Below, one piece after another: positions 9,158 to 17,015 of a stretch of DNA of 55,128 nt. The notes under the pieces are model-generated. The model saw only the letters and a list, made by a program, of their open reading frames with translations. It was not told the DNA's origin and did not search any database. The stretch is from an uncultured Paraglaciecola sp. (GTDB lineage Bacteria > Pseudomonadota > Gammaproteobacteria > Enterobacterales > Alteromonadaceae): assembly GCF_913058035.1 (NCBI RefSeq), contig NZ_CAJXPA010000008.1, forward strand, positions 1 through 55,128, written 5' to 3'. Every line of letters starts with the position of its first letter. The first letter of the stretch is position 1. A program made the translations under genes and the position numbers.

Positions 9158-9875
9158 CCATTGCCGCTTCGTTATAGGCAGATATTAGTATTTGCCAATC
9201 GGCCAGTTGCCAATAAATATTACGTAATCGTTTTTCTTTTTCAAACGATCGCTTTAAACGCGCCATGTTTGAGTTTTTCCAATTACTGCCTTGTCTAATT
9301 CCGCATTTATCAAAATCAATTAACCAAACCTCGTTTTCTATACCGAGCATAATGTTGTGGATATTTAAATCGTGGTGATAAATCTGATGATGATGAAATT
9401 TGGCAATGGTTTGCCCAATTTTTTTCCATACATCAGCGGTTAAGCTGTTTGCTAGTAAAATATGATGTAAGTCTTTAGCGCTGGGAATTTTTTTTGAAAT
9501 GATATCGGCTTGGTAATATAAGCCTGTCTTCTTCAACATCGCTGCGATCGGAGTTGGACAATTTAAATCCATATTTTTCATGTGCTGTAGTAGCTTAAAT
9601 TCTTGCCATGCTCGTGATTTTTCAATACCTGTATACATATATTGATCACTTAGTACTTTTCCAATCAAGCCACCGCGACGATAGTGCCGTAACACATATT
9701 CATTTTTGTTATGTTGAAAAAAATAGGTGGTGCCACGGCCGGTTGCTTGTCCTGTTATGGCATTTTGTGTCTTCCAATATTGACCCGTAAACATTTTTGG
9801 GACAGGTACAGGGAAATGGCCTGTATCAAACAACATGATGTGGGACTCAACTGCTTTTTGTTGTATGTATGCCAT
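9150..9875 (-). CDS. kdkA: 3-deoxy-D-manno-octulosonic acid (Kdo) kinase
   Basis: 241 aa from ATG at 9875 (the frame extends to 9917, but the upstream 14 residues look spurious). KdkA phosphorylates the Kdo residue of LPS inner core at position 4. The kinase core is visible: N-lobe Gly-rich region GRGTTYFF, the YVLRHYRRGG segment with the ATP lysine/arginine cluster, the catalytic loop HHDLNIHNIML and the metal-binding motif WLIDFDKC. Organisms with KdkA normally have a monofunctional WaaA; waaA lies 4 kb downstream, which supports the assignment. The 3' end overlaps the end of the Wzi gene on the other strand. Confidence 0.9.
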   Translation of the reverse strand: MAYIQQKAVESHIMLFDTGHFPVPVPKMFTGQYWKTQNAITGQATGRGTTYFFQHNKNEYVLRHYRRGGLIGKVLSDQYMYTGIEKSRAWQEFKLLQHMKNMDLNCPTPIAAMLKKTGLYYQADIISKKIPSAKDLHHILLANSLTADVWKKIGQTIAKFHHHQIYHHDLNIHNIMLGIENEVWLIDFDKCGIRQGSNWKNSNMARLKRSFEKEKRLRNIYWQLADWQILISAYNEAAMAN

Positions 9876-10197
9876 GTAACAATTTTGACTCAGAAATAAT
9901 ATGCGTATTGTATACATAATACTTAGGTAAGTGCAGATTCAGATAGCAGTTTTGTGTGTCAAAAAATTGAATAACTTTCAACTATGAATGGTCGTGTTTT
10001 TAGAAAACCACAGCTAGGCTGAGTTGGAATAATTATTAAAAACCAAAATTCGACTCGAAGCAATCGATCTGAAATAAAATAATTTTATTTTTAATCTTTT
10101 CAGCATGCTTCCTAGTCTAGTTTCATATCATTTTAATATTCAAGTTAGGTAAGAATTTTAGTAAAATAAATATCCTTTGATTTATCTTCAAGGGCAT

Positions 10198-11208
10198 CTA
10201 TTTTTGGCTTAAACGGATATTACTACGCACTTTAGACAATCGAGAATTTTCAGTATAACGTCCTTTTGTAACATGATGAATATGAAAAACACCATCAATA
10301 TGCTTAGGCTCACCATCAGTGCCAAGTAGCCAGCGAAAGGCGGTGTCTTCATAGGTTTTACGCCAACGGTCAGATTCAGTTTGAAATATTGACAGTTTTT
10401 CACAATAACCGATAGCACGAGCAACGTCACCATGAACAATTTGAAATGGGCCGCGTGCTTTATCACGGGATTTACCACGCTCGTATAAACTGAAATTTTC
10501 TGTTTCTATATCGATAACTTGTGGTTGGGCATCATTTGACAATAATGGGTCATCATCTTTTAACATCTCAGTGATTTTTTCTTCTTTAGGAAAAAACAAT
10601 GAACCTTTCTCGCCTTGTAAACTATCGGCGAGTGAGTCTAAGCAGTTCTCATGAAAGATAATGTCGCAATCTGTAAACCATATCCAGTCAGCTTCTGTTG
10701 ACCGCGCAGCCATATTTCGGCCTATGCCACGTCTAAAGAGTTTTCCCTTGGAAAGTGGGTGGAAATTCCAAGTGATATTTGGCATGGTTATTTGACTAAA
10801 GAAGTCCAATGTAGCCTTTGTTTTAGTATCTTCTTCAGCATAAAAAACGGTCACAGTTAAATTTAGTTTTGTTGGTGGATAGTTTACAAACGAACTTAAT
10901 TGATAGGTTAACATGTTGGCATAACCCCAACAGTGACTAACAATTTCTAAATCAAACCTTCCCTTTACTGCCTTGCGATCTACTTCAGCAGGTATTTTAT
11001 CGCGAAACAATGACTGTGGTAAAATACGACCAAACACTAAACGATAAGCTTGTATAGCAAAGCTATTACAGCCATTTGGTGAAAATGTTTTTGTTTCTAT
11101 CATGATAAATAAGTAAGCCAAAAAAAGGAATCTATTCTGATAAAAGGATACCATATTGCTTAACATTACTGCCAATCGAACTGAGCGTAGCGAGGACAAT
11201 CGTGCCAT
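10198..11208 (-). CDS. Glycosyltransferase, GT-A type, LPS core locus
   Basis: 336 aa if the first ATG is used. A GT-A nucleotide-sugar transferase is indicated by FDLEIVSHCWGYANMLTYQL at the start of the fold, the acceptor/donor region FRRGIGRNMAARSTEADWIW and the metal-binding DxD motif in WFTDCDIIFHENC, followed by HIDGVFHIHHVTKGRY near the C-terminus. The specific sugar cannot be told. The first 35 residues are hydrophobic and atypical; ATG at 11103 (MIETKTFSPNG) is a plausible alternative start, and neither start has a clear ribosome-binding site. Divergent from the next glycosyltransferase gene; location between kdkA and waaA argues for LPS core assembly. Confidence 0.75.
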   Translation of the reverse strand: MARLSSLRSVRLAVMLSNMVSFYQNRFLFLAYLFIMIETKTFSPNGCNSFAIQAYRLVFGRILPQSLFRDKIPAEVDRKAVKGRFDLEIVSHCWGYANMLTYQLSSFVNYPPTKLNLTVTVFYAEEDTKTKATLDFFSQITMPNITWNFHPLSKGKLFRRGIGRNMAARSTEADWIWFTDCDIIFHENCLDSLADSLQGEKGSLFFPKEEKITEMLKDDDPLLSNDAQPQVIDIETENFSLYERGKSRDKARGPFQIVHGDVARAIGYCEKLSIFQTESDRWRKTYEDTAFRWLLGTDGEPKHIDGVFHIHHVTKGRYTENSRLSKVRSNIRLSQK

Positions 11209-11255
11209 GTTATCGGGATATTCAGCATGAGGGGTAGCAATAACTCCACAAATAA

Positions 11256-11348
11256 ATGAATCTTGCTGCGAAGGTGCTCAAAGCTGAGTTAGATCCCAAG
11301 CCTAGTAGATTGTTTAAGGCAGTACGAATGCGTTATGGAAAAAGATAA
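11256..11348 (+). other. Possible remnant reading frame before the GT4 gene
   Basis: A 30-codon frame, MNLAAKVLKAELDPKPSRLF then KAVRMRYGKR, has protein-like composition and resembles the basic C-terminal tail of a larger enzyme. There is no ribosome-binding site. Most likely the stump of a deleted gene in the polysaccharide locus; identity unknown. Confidence 0.25.
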
Positions 11349-11409
11349 TGTTTGCTAGAGCAATAGTAAGTAGTATATGTGTACATAAATTAAAGTGTAG
11401 TAAATCTTG

Positions 11410-12516
11410 ATGGCTAACAAGGTACTCATATTTTCCAAGCGTGTTTTGCCTTTGTCCAATACCTTTGTGGCGGCCCAAGGAAATAACCTTCCTAATTTTA
11501 AACCTATTTACATTGGGTTACGGAGTAACAAAAGCGGTATCGATTTAATTGATGGTCAATCTACCTGCGTGCAAGAACAATACGAAACACTTCCGGTTAT
11601 ATCAAGATTAATGCTTGATGGTATGCAGCATTTAATGCCTGCCTGGAAAACCGCACTTACCGATTTATCAGCAAACCTTATTCATGCTCATTTTGGGAAA
11701 GGGGGGTATTATTGTAGTCCAATCGCAGAGAAGTTGAACCTACCTCTTATTACTACTTTCCATGGTTCTGATATCACTCAAAGAGATAAATTTTCATATA
11801 ATAAAAAGCACCGCAAGATAGTATTCCAACAGTCATCAAAAATAATTGCCGTGTCTAAGTTTATTGAAAACAAGCTATTAAAAGCAGGATGCCCACCAGA
11901 AAAAATCATCCAGCATTATATTGGCATTGATACTCAGTATTTTTCATCAGTGGGCCAAAAAAGTGAACAGCCGACTATTTTATTTGTTGGCAGATTGATA
12001 GAGCAAAAGGGTTGCCAGTATTTGATACAAGCAATGAAAATAGTTCAAGCACAATTACCTGAGGCTGAACTAATCATCGCGGGTGATGGCAACTATCAAG
12101 AAAAACTAGTGACATCAAGTGCGGACCTTAGAAACATCACTTTCTTAGGCGCGCAAAACAGAACTCAAGTAAAAGCGTTGATGTCTTCAGCTTGGTTAAC
12201 TTGCTTACCTAGTGTTAAAATGGACAGAGGCAATGAAGAAGGAATGCCAACTGTTTGCATGGAATCACAGGCTATGGGAACTCCAGTGGTAGGGTTCGAT
12301 ACAGGTGGTGTAAGTGAAGGTGTCGAACATGGCGTTACAGGGCTATTGTCCCCCGAAAAAAATATCGAGCAATTAGCAAAAAACCTATTAACGTTATTGA
12401 AGTCAAATCCACTAAGAACTTCGTTTTCTAGTGCGGGTGTTGAACGCACAAACAGATTGTTTAATATTAAATGGCAGTGCCAAATCTTAGAGAGTATCTA
12501 CCAAGAACTCTGTTAA
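11410..12516 (+). CDS. Glycosyltransferase family 4 (GT-B) protein
   Basis: 368 aa from ATG at 11410 (a TTG three bases upstream is also in frame). Retaining GT4 transferase with two Rossmann-like lobes. The N-lobe carries HAHFGKGGYYCSPIAEKLNL and TTFHGSDIT. The C-lobe has ILFVGRLIEQKGCQYLIQAM, IIAGDGNYQEKL and the EX7E-type donor motif NEEGMPTVCMESQAMGTPVV split as EEGMPTVCMESQ / GTPVVGFDTGGVSEGV. Substrate unknown; synteny suggests outer LPS core or related polysaccharide. The next gene on the same strand, another GT4 transferase, is a pseudogene, so this may be the only active GT4 enzyme left here. Confidence 0.88.
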   Translation: MANKVLIFSKRVLPLSNTFVAAQGNNLPNFKPIYIGLRSNKSGIDLIDGQSTCVQEQYETLPVISRLMLDGMQHLMPAWKTALTDLSANLIHAHFGKGGYYCSPIAEKLNLPLITTFHGSDITQRDKFSYNKKHRKIVFQQSSKIIAVSKFIENKLLKAGCPPEKIIQHYIGIDTQYFSSVGQKSEQPTILFVGRLIEQKGCQYLIQAMKIVQAQLPEAELIIAGDGNYQEKLVTSSADLRNITFLGAQNRTQVKALMSSAWLTCLPSVKMDRGNEEGMPTVCMESQAMGTPVVGFDTGGVSEGVEHGVTGLLSPEKNIEQLAKNLLTLLKSNPLRTSFSSAGVERTNRLFNIKWQCQILESIYQELC

Positions 12517-12826
12517 ACCGGTCTAGGGTTAAATAATTGACTGCGCCAAAGAAGAGAACACCGTTCTTATAAAAGTCTTCGTTATCACTTACGATTGCTG
12601 TCAGTTGAGTAGGGTATATTAGGGCCTTATTACCATTGAATATTAGGTTTTTTTCATTTGTACTCAGTTTCTAATAGACTTTTAATTAACGTATTAGGTG
12701 CCATCGACAAAATCATCCTAAATTTTTCAACAGGTGTTAGCGACGCTTTATAATAGCTAAAACATAGGTAGTCATATTTGTTGGTATTCTTTCATGTTGT
12801 GATTTTACTCTGAGGAATTTCTATTG
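12517..12826. other. Intergenic region before the GT4 pseudogene
   Basis: 310 nt, AT-rich, no convincing frame on either strand. It presumably contained the promoter or leader of the decayed glycosyltransferase gene; I see no clear promoter or terminator. Confidence 0.3.
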
Positions 12827-13830
12827 ATGAATAATCACGTTTTTTGTGAACTACACTCAGACGAAGTTATATTAATTATCGGTAACTCAAGTTCAAACTT
12901 TTCAGGTATAACATCGACTATGTTGCAAGTTATGTCTTATCAAAAAGAGCTGCTCAAGCTTTAGCTATCAGTTTTTGGCAAACAGCAAAAATGTGAAGAA
13001 AAATGGTAAATAGCTTATTTTTCATGGCCGCCGCGAAGATGAGATGGTCCAATATTTGTTACTAAAGTATTTTTAAGAGTGAAAATCAAGCTAGTGTTTA
13101 GTTCTGCCGCGCAACGTAAACATTCTGTGTCAATTGTATCGTTAACTCGAAAAATGGATGTTGTAATTGCAGTCAATAAAAGGTCAGGCGGGTTTTTGTG
13201 CGATCCCCTAAACTTAGTCAATCCTCATGGCGTGCAAGTTAATGATTATTTACTTGCCAAGGATAAACAACAAGCTTGAACCGATTTAGGCTTCGATGGT
13301 AAATATGGGGTGAGTATTTTAGGCCGTGTTAGAAAACAAAGAAGGGTGCATTTATTTATTAAGTCGTGTTCACAGTTGTTTGACAAGTACCTAGATTACC
13401 ACTGTGTTGTGGTTGGCTCGATATCACAAAGCAACAAAGAATTTGTTGAGCAGCTAAAAGGGCAAGCCGCAGAGGTTAATATGACCGTTTGGATTATTTT
13501 TACAGGTGAGTTGCCATTTGAACAAATACCTAAAATATTTAGTGCTCTGCCTTTGGTGTCAGCACTGAGTGATAACGAGGGATTTGGTTTAACTGTTTTA
13601 GAAACTATGGGCACTGGCGCAGCAGTTTTGGCTACTAATGCCGGCGCTTGGGAAGAAATTATTCGACCTGCAGTAGATGGTTATATTGTGGCAGTAAATG
13701 TTCAGCAAGCTGTTATTTGACCATCAACGGCAAAAAAATGTGGATAGAGGGGCGAAAGCGAGTCGAGACCAATTATCGCGAAAAAGACGAAGCTACACGT
13801 TTAATTGAATTTTTTCGTACTTTACAATAG
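12827..13830 (+). pseudogene. Pseudogene of a GT4 LPS-core glycosyltransferase (WaaG-like)
   Basis: Conserved GT4 sequence is recoverable over the whole ~1 kb but only by changing frame repeatedly: MNNHVFCELHS ... VMSYQKELLKL then TAG; FHGRREDEMVQYLLLKYF in a second frame with an upstream stop; VKIKLVFSSAAQRKHS ... DKQQA then TGA in place of Trp (followed by TDLGFDGKYG); GILGRVRKQ-like and NEGFGLTVLETMGTGAAVLA (13310-13720); and finally RKRVETNYREKDEATRLIEF ending at 13830. That gives at least three nonsense codons and three frameshifts, too many for sequencing error. The intact ancestor would have been about 330 aa and directly upstream of waaA (convergent), typical of a core heptose/glucose transferase. 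Confidence 0.85.
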
Positions 13831-13860
13831 GGACCCACTAAGGTGTGAGTTAGGCTCGCT

Positions 13861-15174
13861 TTAAGGTTTATGAAATGAACTAAGAATTTCCAACGTTTTT
13901 CGTATGGCACCACTGTTGTGTGCTAATACATGTTTACCAGCATTAGCAGCATGCCTTTTCTGTTCAGGGTTATCTAACCACTTCTTACAAGCTGACTCAA
14001 TTTGCTGAGCGTTTGACACTGTTAGCAAAGCGCCTTCGCCTGCTAAGGCATGACAAATAGCGGGATTATTATAAATCGAATTACCCATTAAAATTGGTAC
14101 CCCCACGGCAGCAGGCTCTAGAGCATTATGGCCTCCCTTATCAGCGATACTTCCGCCTACAAAACTGATGTCTGCTAATGCATAGATTGAACGTAGTTTG
14201 CCCATTTGATCGCATAGTAGTACCTGAGTAGAAGGTCGGCATGACGTTGCTTCACTCATTAAGATTGTTTCAATATTCTGTTTTTGTAAAAGCTGATAAA
14301 CCTTTGCAAAGCGCTGAGGATGACGAGGTACAATAATTAACAACAAGGTTGGATAAACTTCCATCAAAGCCAAGTAAGCGTTCAATAAGACCTGTTCTTC
14401 TGGTTCATGAGTGCTACCTGCTACTATAATTAAGCGTTGTTCTAAGGTGAAGTTTGTTTTTATGGATTGGCTAACTGCTAAATCATAATCAGAAATCGTC
14501 AAATCGAATTTAATGTTGTTAGTTAATGTCAGCTTATCAGGGTTAACACCCAGGGTAAGGTAGTTTAAGTAATCTCTTTGATCTTGAGCACAGACTGCGG
14601 TTATTTTTTCGAACATAGGTACAAATAAAGATGGGAACTTTTGATAAGTTTTAGTCGATTTTTCACTCATTCTACCATTTATTATAAAAACAGGAATATT
14701 CGAAAGCCAGCATTGATGACATAAATTTGGCCATAATTCCATTTCATTAATGAGCACCTTAGTGGGATGCTCTCTATTCAGAAAAAGCTTCAAAAAAAGT
14801 GGGAAGTCATAGGGAAGGTAAGTATGATGAACATTATCAGCAAACAATAATTTTACTCTATCAGCGCCTGTGGTGGTATTGGTGGTGATGGTGATACGTT
14901 GCTTAGTGTTTTGTCTTAATAGTTGTTCAACTAAATTTTGTATTGCCACTACTTCACCCACTGAAGCGCAATGGATTAGTAGGCCACTTTTCTGATTATT
15001 CTGATTTAGTGTGAAACCATAACGAGATAGACGGGTTTTTGTATATCCTGGTTTGCGCCTTATAAACTGGTAAATAAAGTGACAAAGGGCAAAAGGAATA
15101 ACCGATAGCCATAATAATGAATAGCCAAGTAATACAATTTTTTGCTTAGTATTTGGATGAAAATCTGTAGTCAT
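13861..15174 (-). CDS. waaA: 3-deoxy-D-manno-octulosonic acid transferase (Kdo transferase)
   Basis: 437 aa. Transfers Kdo from CMP-Kdo to lipid IVA at the cytoplasmic face of the inner membrane. One N-terminal membrane anchor (about residues 12-38). The N-lobe contains LIHCASVGEVVAIQNLVEQL with the catalytic Glu and ITITTNTTTGADRVK; the C-lobe has VAGSTHEPEEQVLL, IIVPRHPQRF and SFVGGSIADKGGHNALEPAA, the GT30 signature. ATG at 15174 fits. With kdkA in the same locus it is probably monofunctional. It converges on the GT4 pseudogene and diverges from the PBP-like gene. Confidence 0.96.
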   Translation of the reverse strand: MTTDFHPNTKQKIVLLGYSLLWLSVIPFALCHFIYQFIRRKPGYTKTRLSRYGFTLNQNNQKSGLLIHCASVGEVVAIQNLVEQLLRQNTKQRITITTNTTTGADRVKLLFADNVHHTYLPYDFPLFLKLFLNREHPTKVLINEMELWPNLCHQCWLSNIPVFIINGRMSEKSTKTYQKFPSLFVPMFEKITAVCAQDQRDYLNYLTLGVNPDKLTLTNNIKFDLTISDYDLAVSQSIKTNFTLEQRLIIVAGSTHEPEEQVLLNAYLALMEVYPTLLLIIVPRHPQRFAKVYQLLQKQNIETILMSEATSCRPSTQVLLCDQMGKLRSIYALADISFVGGSIADKGGHNALEPAAVGVPILMGNSIYNNPAICHALAGEGALLTVSNAQQIESACKKWLDNPEQKRHAANAGKHVLAHNSGAIRKTLEILSSFHKP

Positions 15175-15368
15175 GGTTTATCGGGTGCAGGTTAGGGTAA
15201 GGAAGACGTAAGTCACTGTAGCAGACTTTACTAAATCACGAAGTAACATTAGTTTAATCTAGACTATAGTGTACTGAATCTAACGGACTGTATCGTAATT
15301 GATTTCTATTAAATTGTGGCCTTTTTTAAGCTCATTTATTATAAAAATCACCCCAACGGAGTTTGGTT

Positions 15369-15824
15369 TTGCATAAAATTTTTCAATCTTTTCGCCTGAT
15401 TTTTCGAATATTTCTGGGCTGTTTATTATTTTTTGCCTTTTCGGCTGGTAGTCAGGTGCCTGCAGTGCTGGTTGTGGTGAATCCTTCGGTTGAGTCTACC
15501 GATGTTAGCGTTGCAAAAATTCGTAGAATTTTTTCTATGCGTCAAACCTTTTGGTCTAATGGTCAAAAAATTACTGTTTACGTTCTTTCAAATCGACACC
15601 AAACACACCAAATTTTTAGTACCAAAGTATTGCGTTTGTTTCCTTATCAATTAGATCGTATTTGGGATAAATTAGTGTACTCAGGATTAGGTGAGAGCCC
15701 TATCAAGGTGCAAAGTGAGAAGGAAATGCTTGAGCGTGTGAGTCAGAAGCCCGGCGCTATTGGGTACGTTATGCAGCAGTTTAATAATGCCAGTGTCAAT
15801 GTTATTAAACTGTCGGAGGAGTAA
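15369..15824 (+). CDS. Small exported periplasmic-binding-protein-like protein (PstS-related)
   Basis: About 151 aa. Signal peptide (hydrophobic residues ~10-27, ending near AFSAGSQV) then a truncated type II periplasmic-binding fold: VVNPSVESTDVSVAKIRRIF and MRQTFWSNGQKITVYVL, then KPGAIGYVMQ near the end, all typical of phosphate-binding-protein-like domains. At half the normal PstS length it is a one-lobe version and not part of a pst transporter: no permease or ATPase gene is nearby. A TTG at 15369 has a GGAG ribosome-binding site 7 nt upstream; a TTG at 15363 is too close. The next gene starts 6 nt after the stop. First gene of a three-gene operon with a beta-barrel and a GGDEF-EAL protein. 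Confidence 0.8.
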   Translation: MHKIFQSFRLIFRIFLGCLLFFAFSAGSQVPAVLVVVNPSVESTDVSVAKIRRIFSMRQTFWSNGQKITVYVLSNRHQTHQIFSTKVLRLFPYQLDRIWDKLVYSGLGESPIKVQSEKEMLERVSQKPGAIGYVMQQFNNASVNVIKLSEE

Positions 15825-15830
15825 GCAGAT

Positions 15831-17012
15831 ATGAAGCTTTTAACAACATTTATTTGCCTAGGGTTAGGATTAATATTTCAATCGGATTATGCAAATGCTA
15901 AATCTCTAAAAATAAATGGTTTTGTTGCACAGGGCATTATTCAGGCAAAAAAATCTAACTTTGTGACGGATGATGGTGATGTGTCTTTGAAGCTTACGGA
16001 AGTTGGGGTCAATAGTGCTTATCGGATTAACTCTACATTCAGAGTGGCAGGTCAGGCAGTCTATTTAGAAGGTGGGAATCGATACCCCGATGGTTTTAGA
16101 GTTGATTATTTATTTTTGGAGTGGCAATTATTTAATAGTCCTTATTGGCGTATTAAAACTCAGATAGGACGTAACAAAAATTATCATTGGTTGTATTCAT
16201 CAACACGAGATGTGCCTCATACTCGGCCTACTATCGTTCTGCCTCAATCTTTATATTTTGATATTTTGCGTGACGTAGCCTTAGGTGTTGATGGCATAGC
16301 GTTGATAGCACAAACGCATAATAAGTTAGGAGAATGGGATCTTAATTTTAGCTACGGTAACTCAAGAATAAGCGCGGAACAGAAAAAGAATTTAGTAGGT
16401 CCCAACGCGACTGGAAAGTTGAAACATGATTTTGACACCCAATTTAGCCTATATTGGAGGCCTAAATTAACAAACTTTCAATTTGGCTTTGCTCTGTTAG
16501 ACGCAGATTTTAGTTACCAACGTGGTGATAACGACACGTTGTTTAGTGGTGATGAAACATCACAAAGATTAATGTTTAATTTTTTATATCAAGGACAACA
16601 TTGGGAAATTGCTTCAGAAGTGATGCGTGAGCGAACAATTGGCGAAAACATATTATTCTCAGGGTTCTATAGTGATATCACGGCAGAAGGTGGGTATCTT
16701 CAAGCGAGGCACTTTTTGTCTAATCAATTAACAGTGCTTGCCAGGTTGGATATATACGACCGAGATAGACAGAACAGAGACGGCCAGAATATTGAAACCT
16801 TAAGCCAGGGTTCAGTGCCAGGTTATTTTGGTCTTATGGATCAAGCGACGTTAGGAATTACTTGGAAACTGACTAAAAACACACAGCTACAAGCTGAATA
16901 TCACAGAGTTAAAGGAACGGGTAGATTAGCACCTATATTTACCCCAGACACAATATTGAATAATAACAAATACTGGGATATGTGGGCTATGCAGCTTATG
17001 TACTGGTTTTAA
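15831..17012 (+). CDS. Outer-membrane beta-barrel protein (porin-like), in c-di-GMP operon
   Basis: 393 aa. Cleavable signal peptide (MKLLTTFICLGLGLIFQ ... YANA, cleavage after about residue 23). The mature part begins KSLKINGFVAQGI and consists of alternating-hydrophobicity strands with long polar loops (YLEGGNRYPDGFRVDYLFL; QIGRNKNYHWLYSSTRDVPH; QAEYHRVKGTG). It ends in an aromatic residue (MQLMYWF), the outer-membrane insertion signal. No named family is recognised; it is neither an obvious OmpC/OmpF porin nor a TonB receptor. ATG at 15831 is preceded by GGAGGAG within the end of the upstream gene. The product is inferred to act with the exported binding-protein-like product and the downstream membrane enzyme. 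Confidence 0.8.
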   Translation: MKLLTTFICLGLGLIFQSDYANAKSLKINGFVAQGIIQAKKSNFVTDDGDVSLKLTEVGVNSAYRINSTFRVAGQAVYLEGGNRYPDGFRVDYLFLEWQLFNSPYWRIKTQIGRNKNYHWLYSSTRDVPHTRPTIVLPQSLYFDILRDVALGVDGIALIAQTHNKLGEWDLNFSYGNSRISAEQKKNLVGPNATGKLKHDFDTQFSLYWRPKLTNFQFGFALLDADFSYQRGDNDTLFSGDETSQRLMFNFLYQGQHWEIASEVMRERTIGENILFSGFYSDITAEGGYLQARHFLSNQLTVLARLDIYDRDRQNRDGQNIETLSQGSVPGYFGLMDQATLGITWKLTKNTQLQAEYHRVKGTGRLAPIFTPDTILNNNKYWDMWAMQLMYWF

Positions 17013-17015
17013 TCA

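Noticed and set aside
13079..13279. Independent 66-aa gene
   Set aside because: It is one frame segment of the GT4 pseudogene, continued across a TGA into the next segment.
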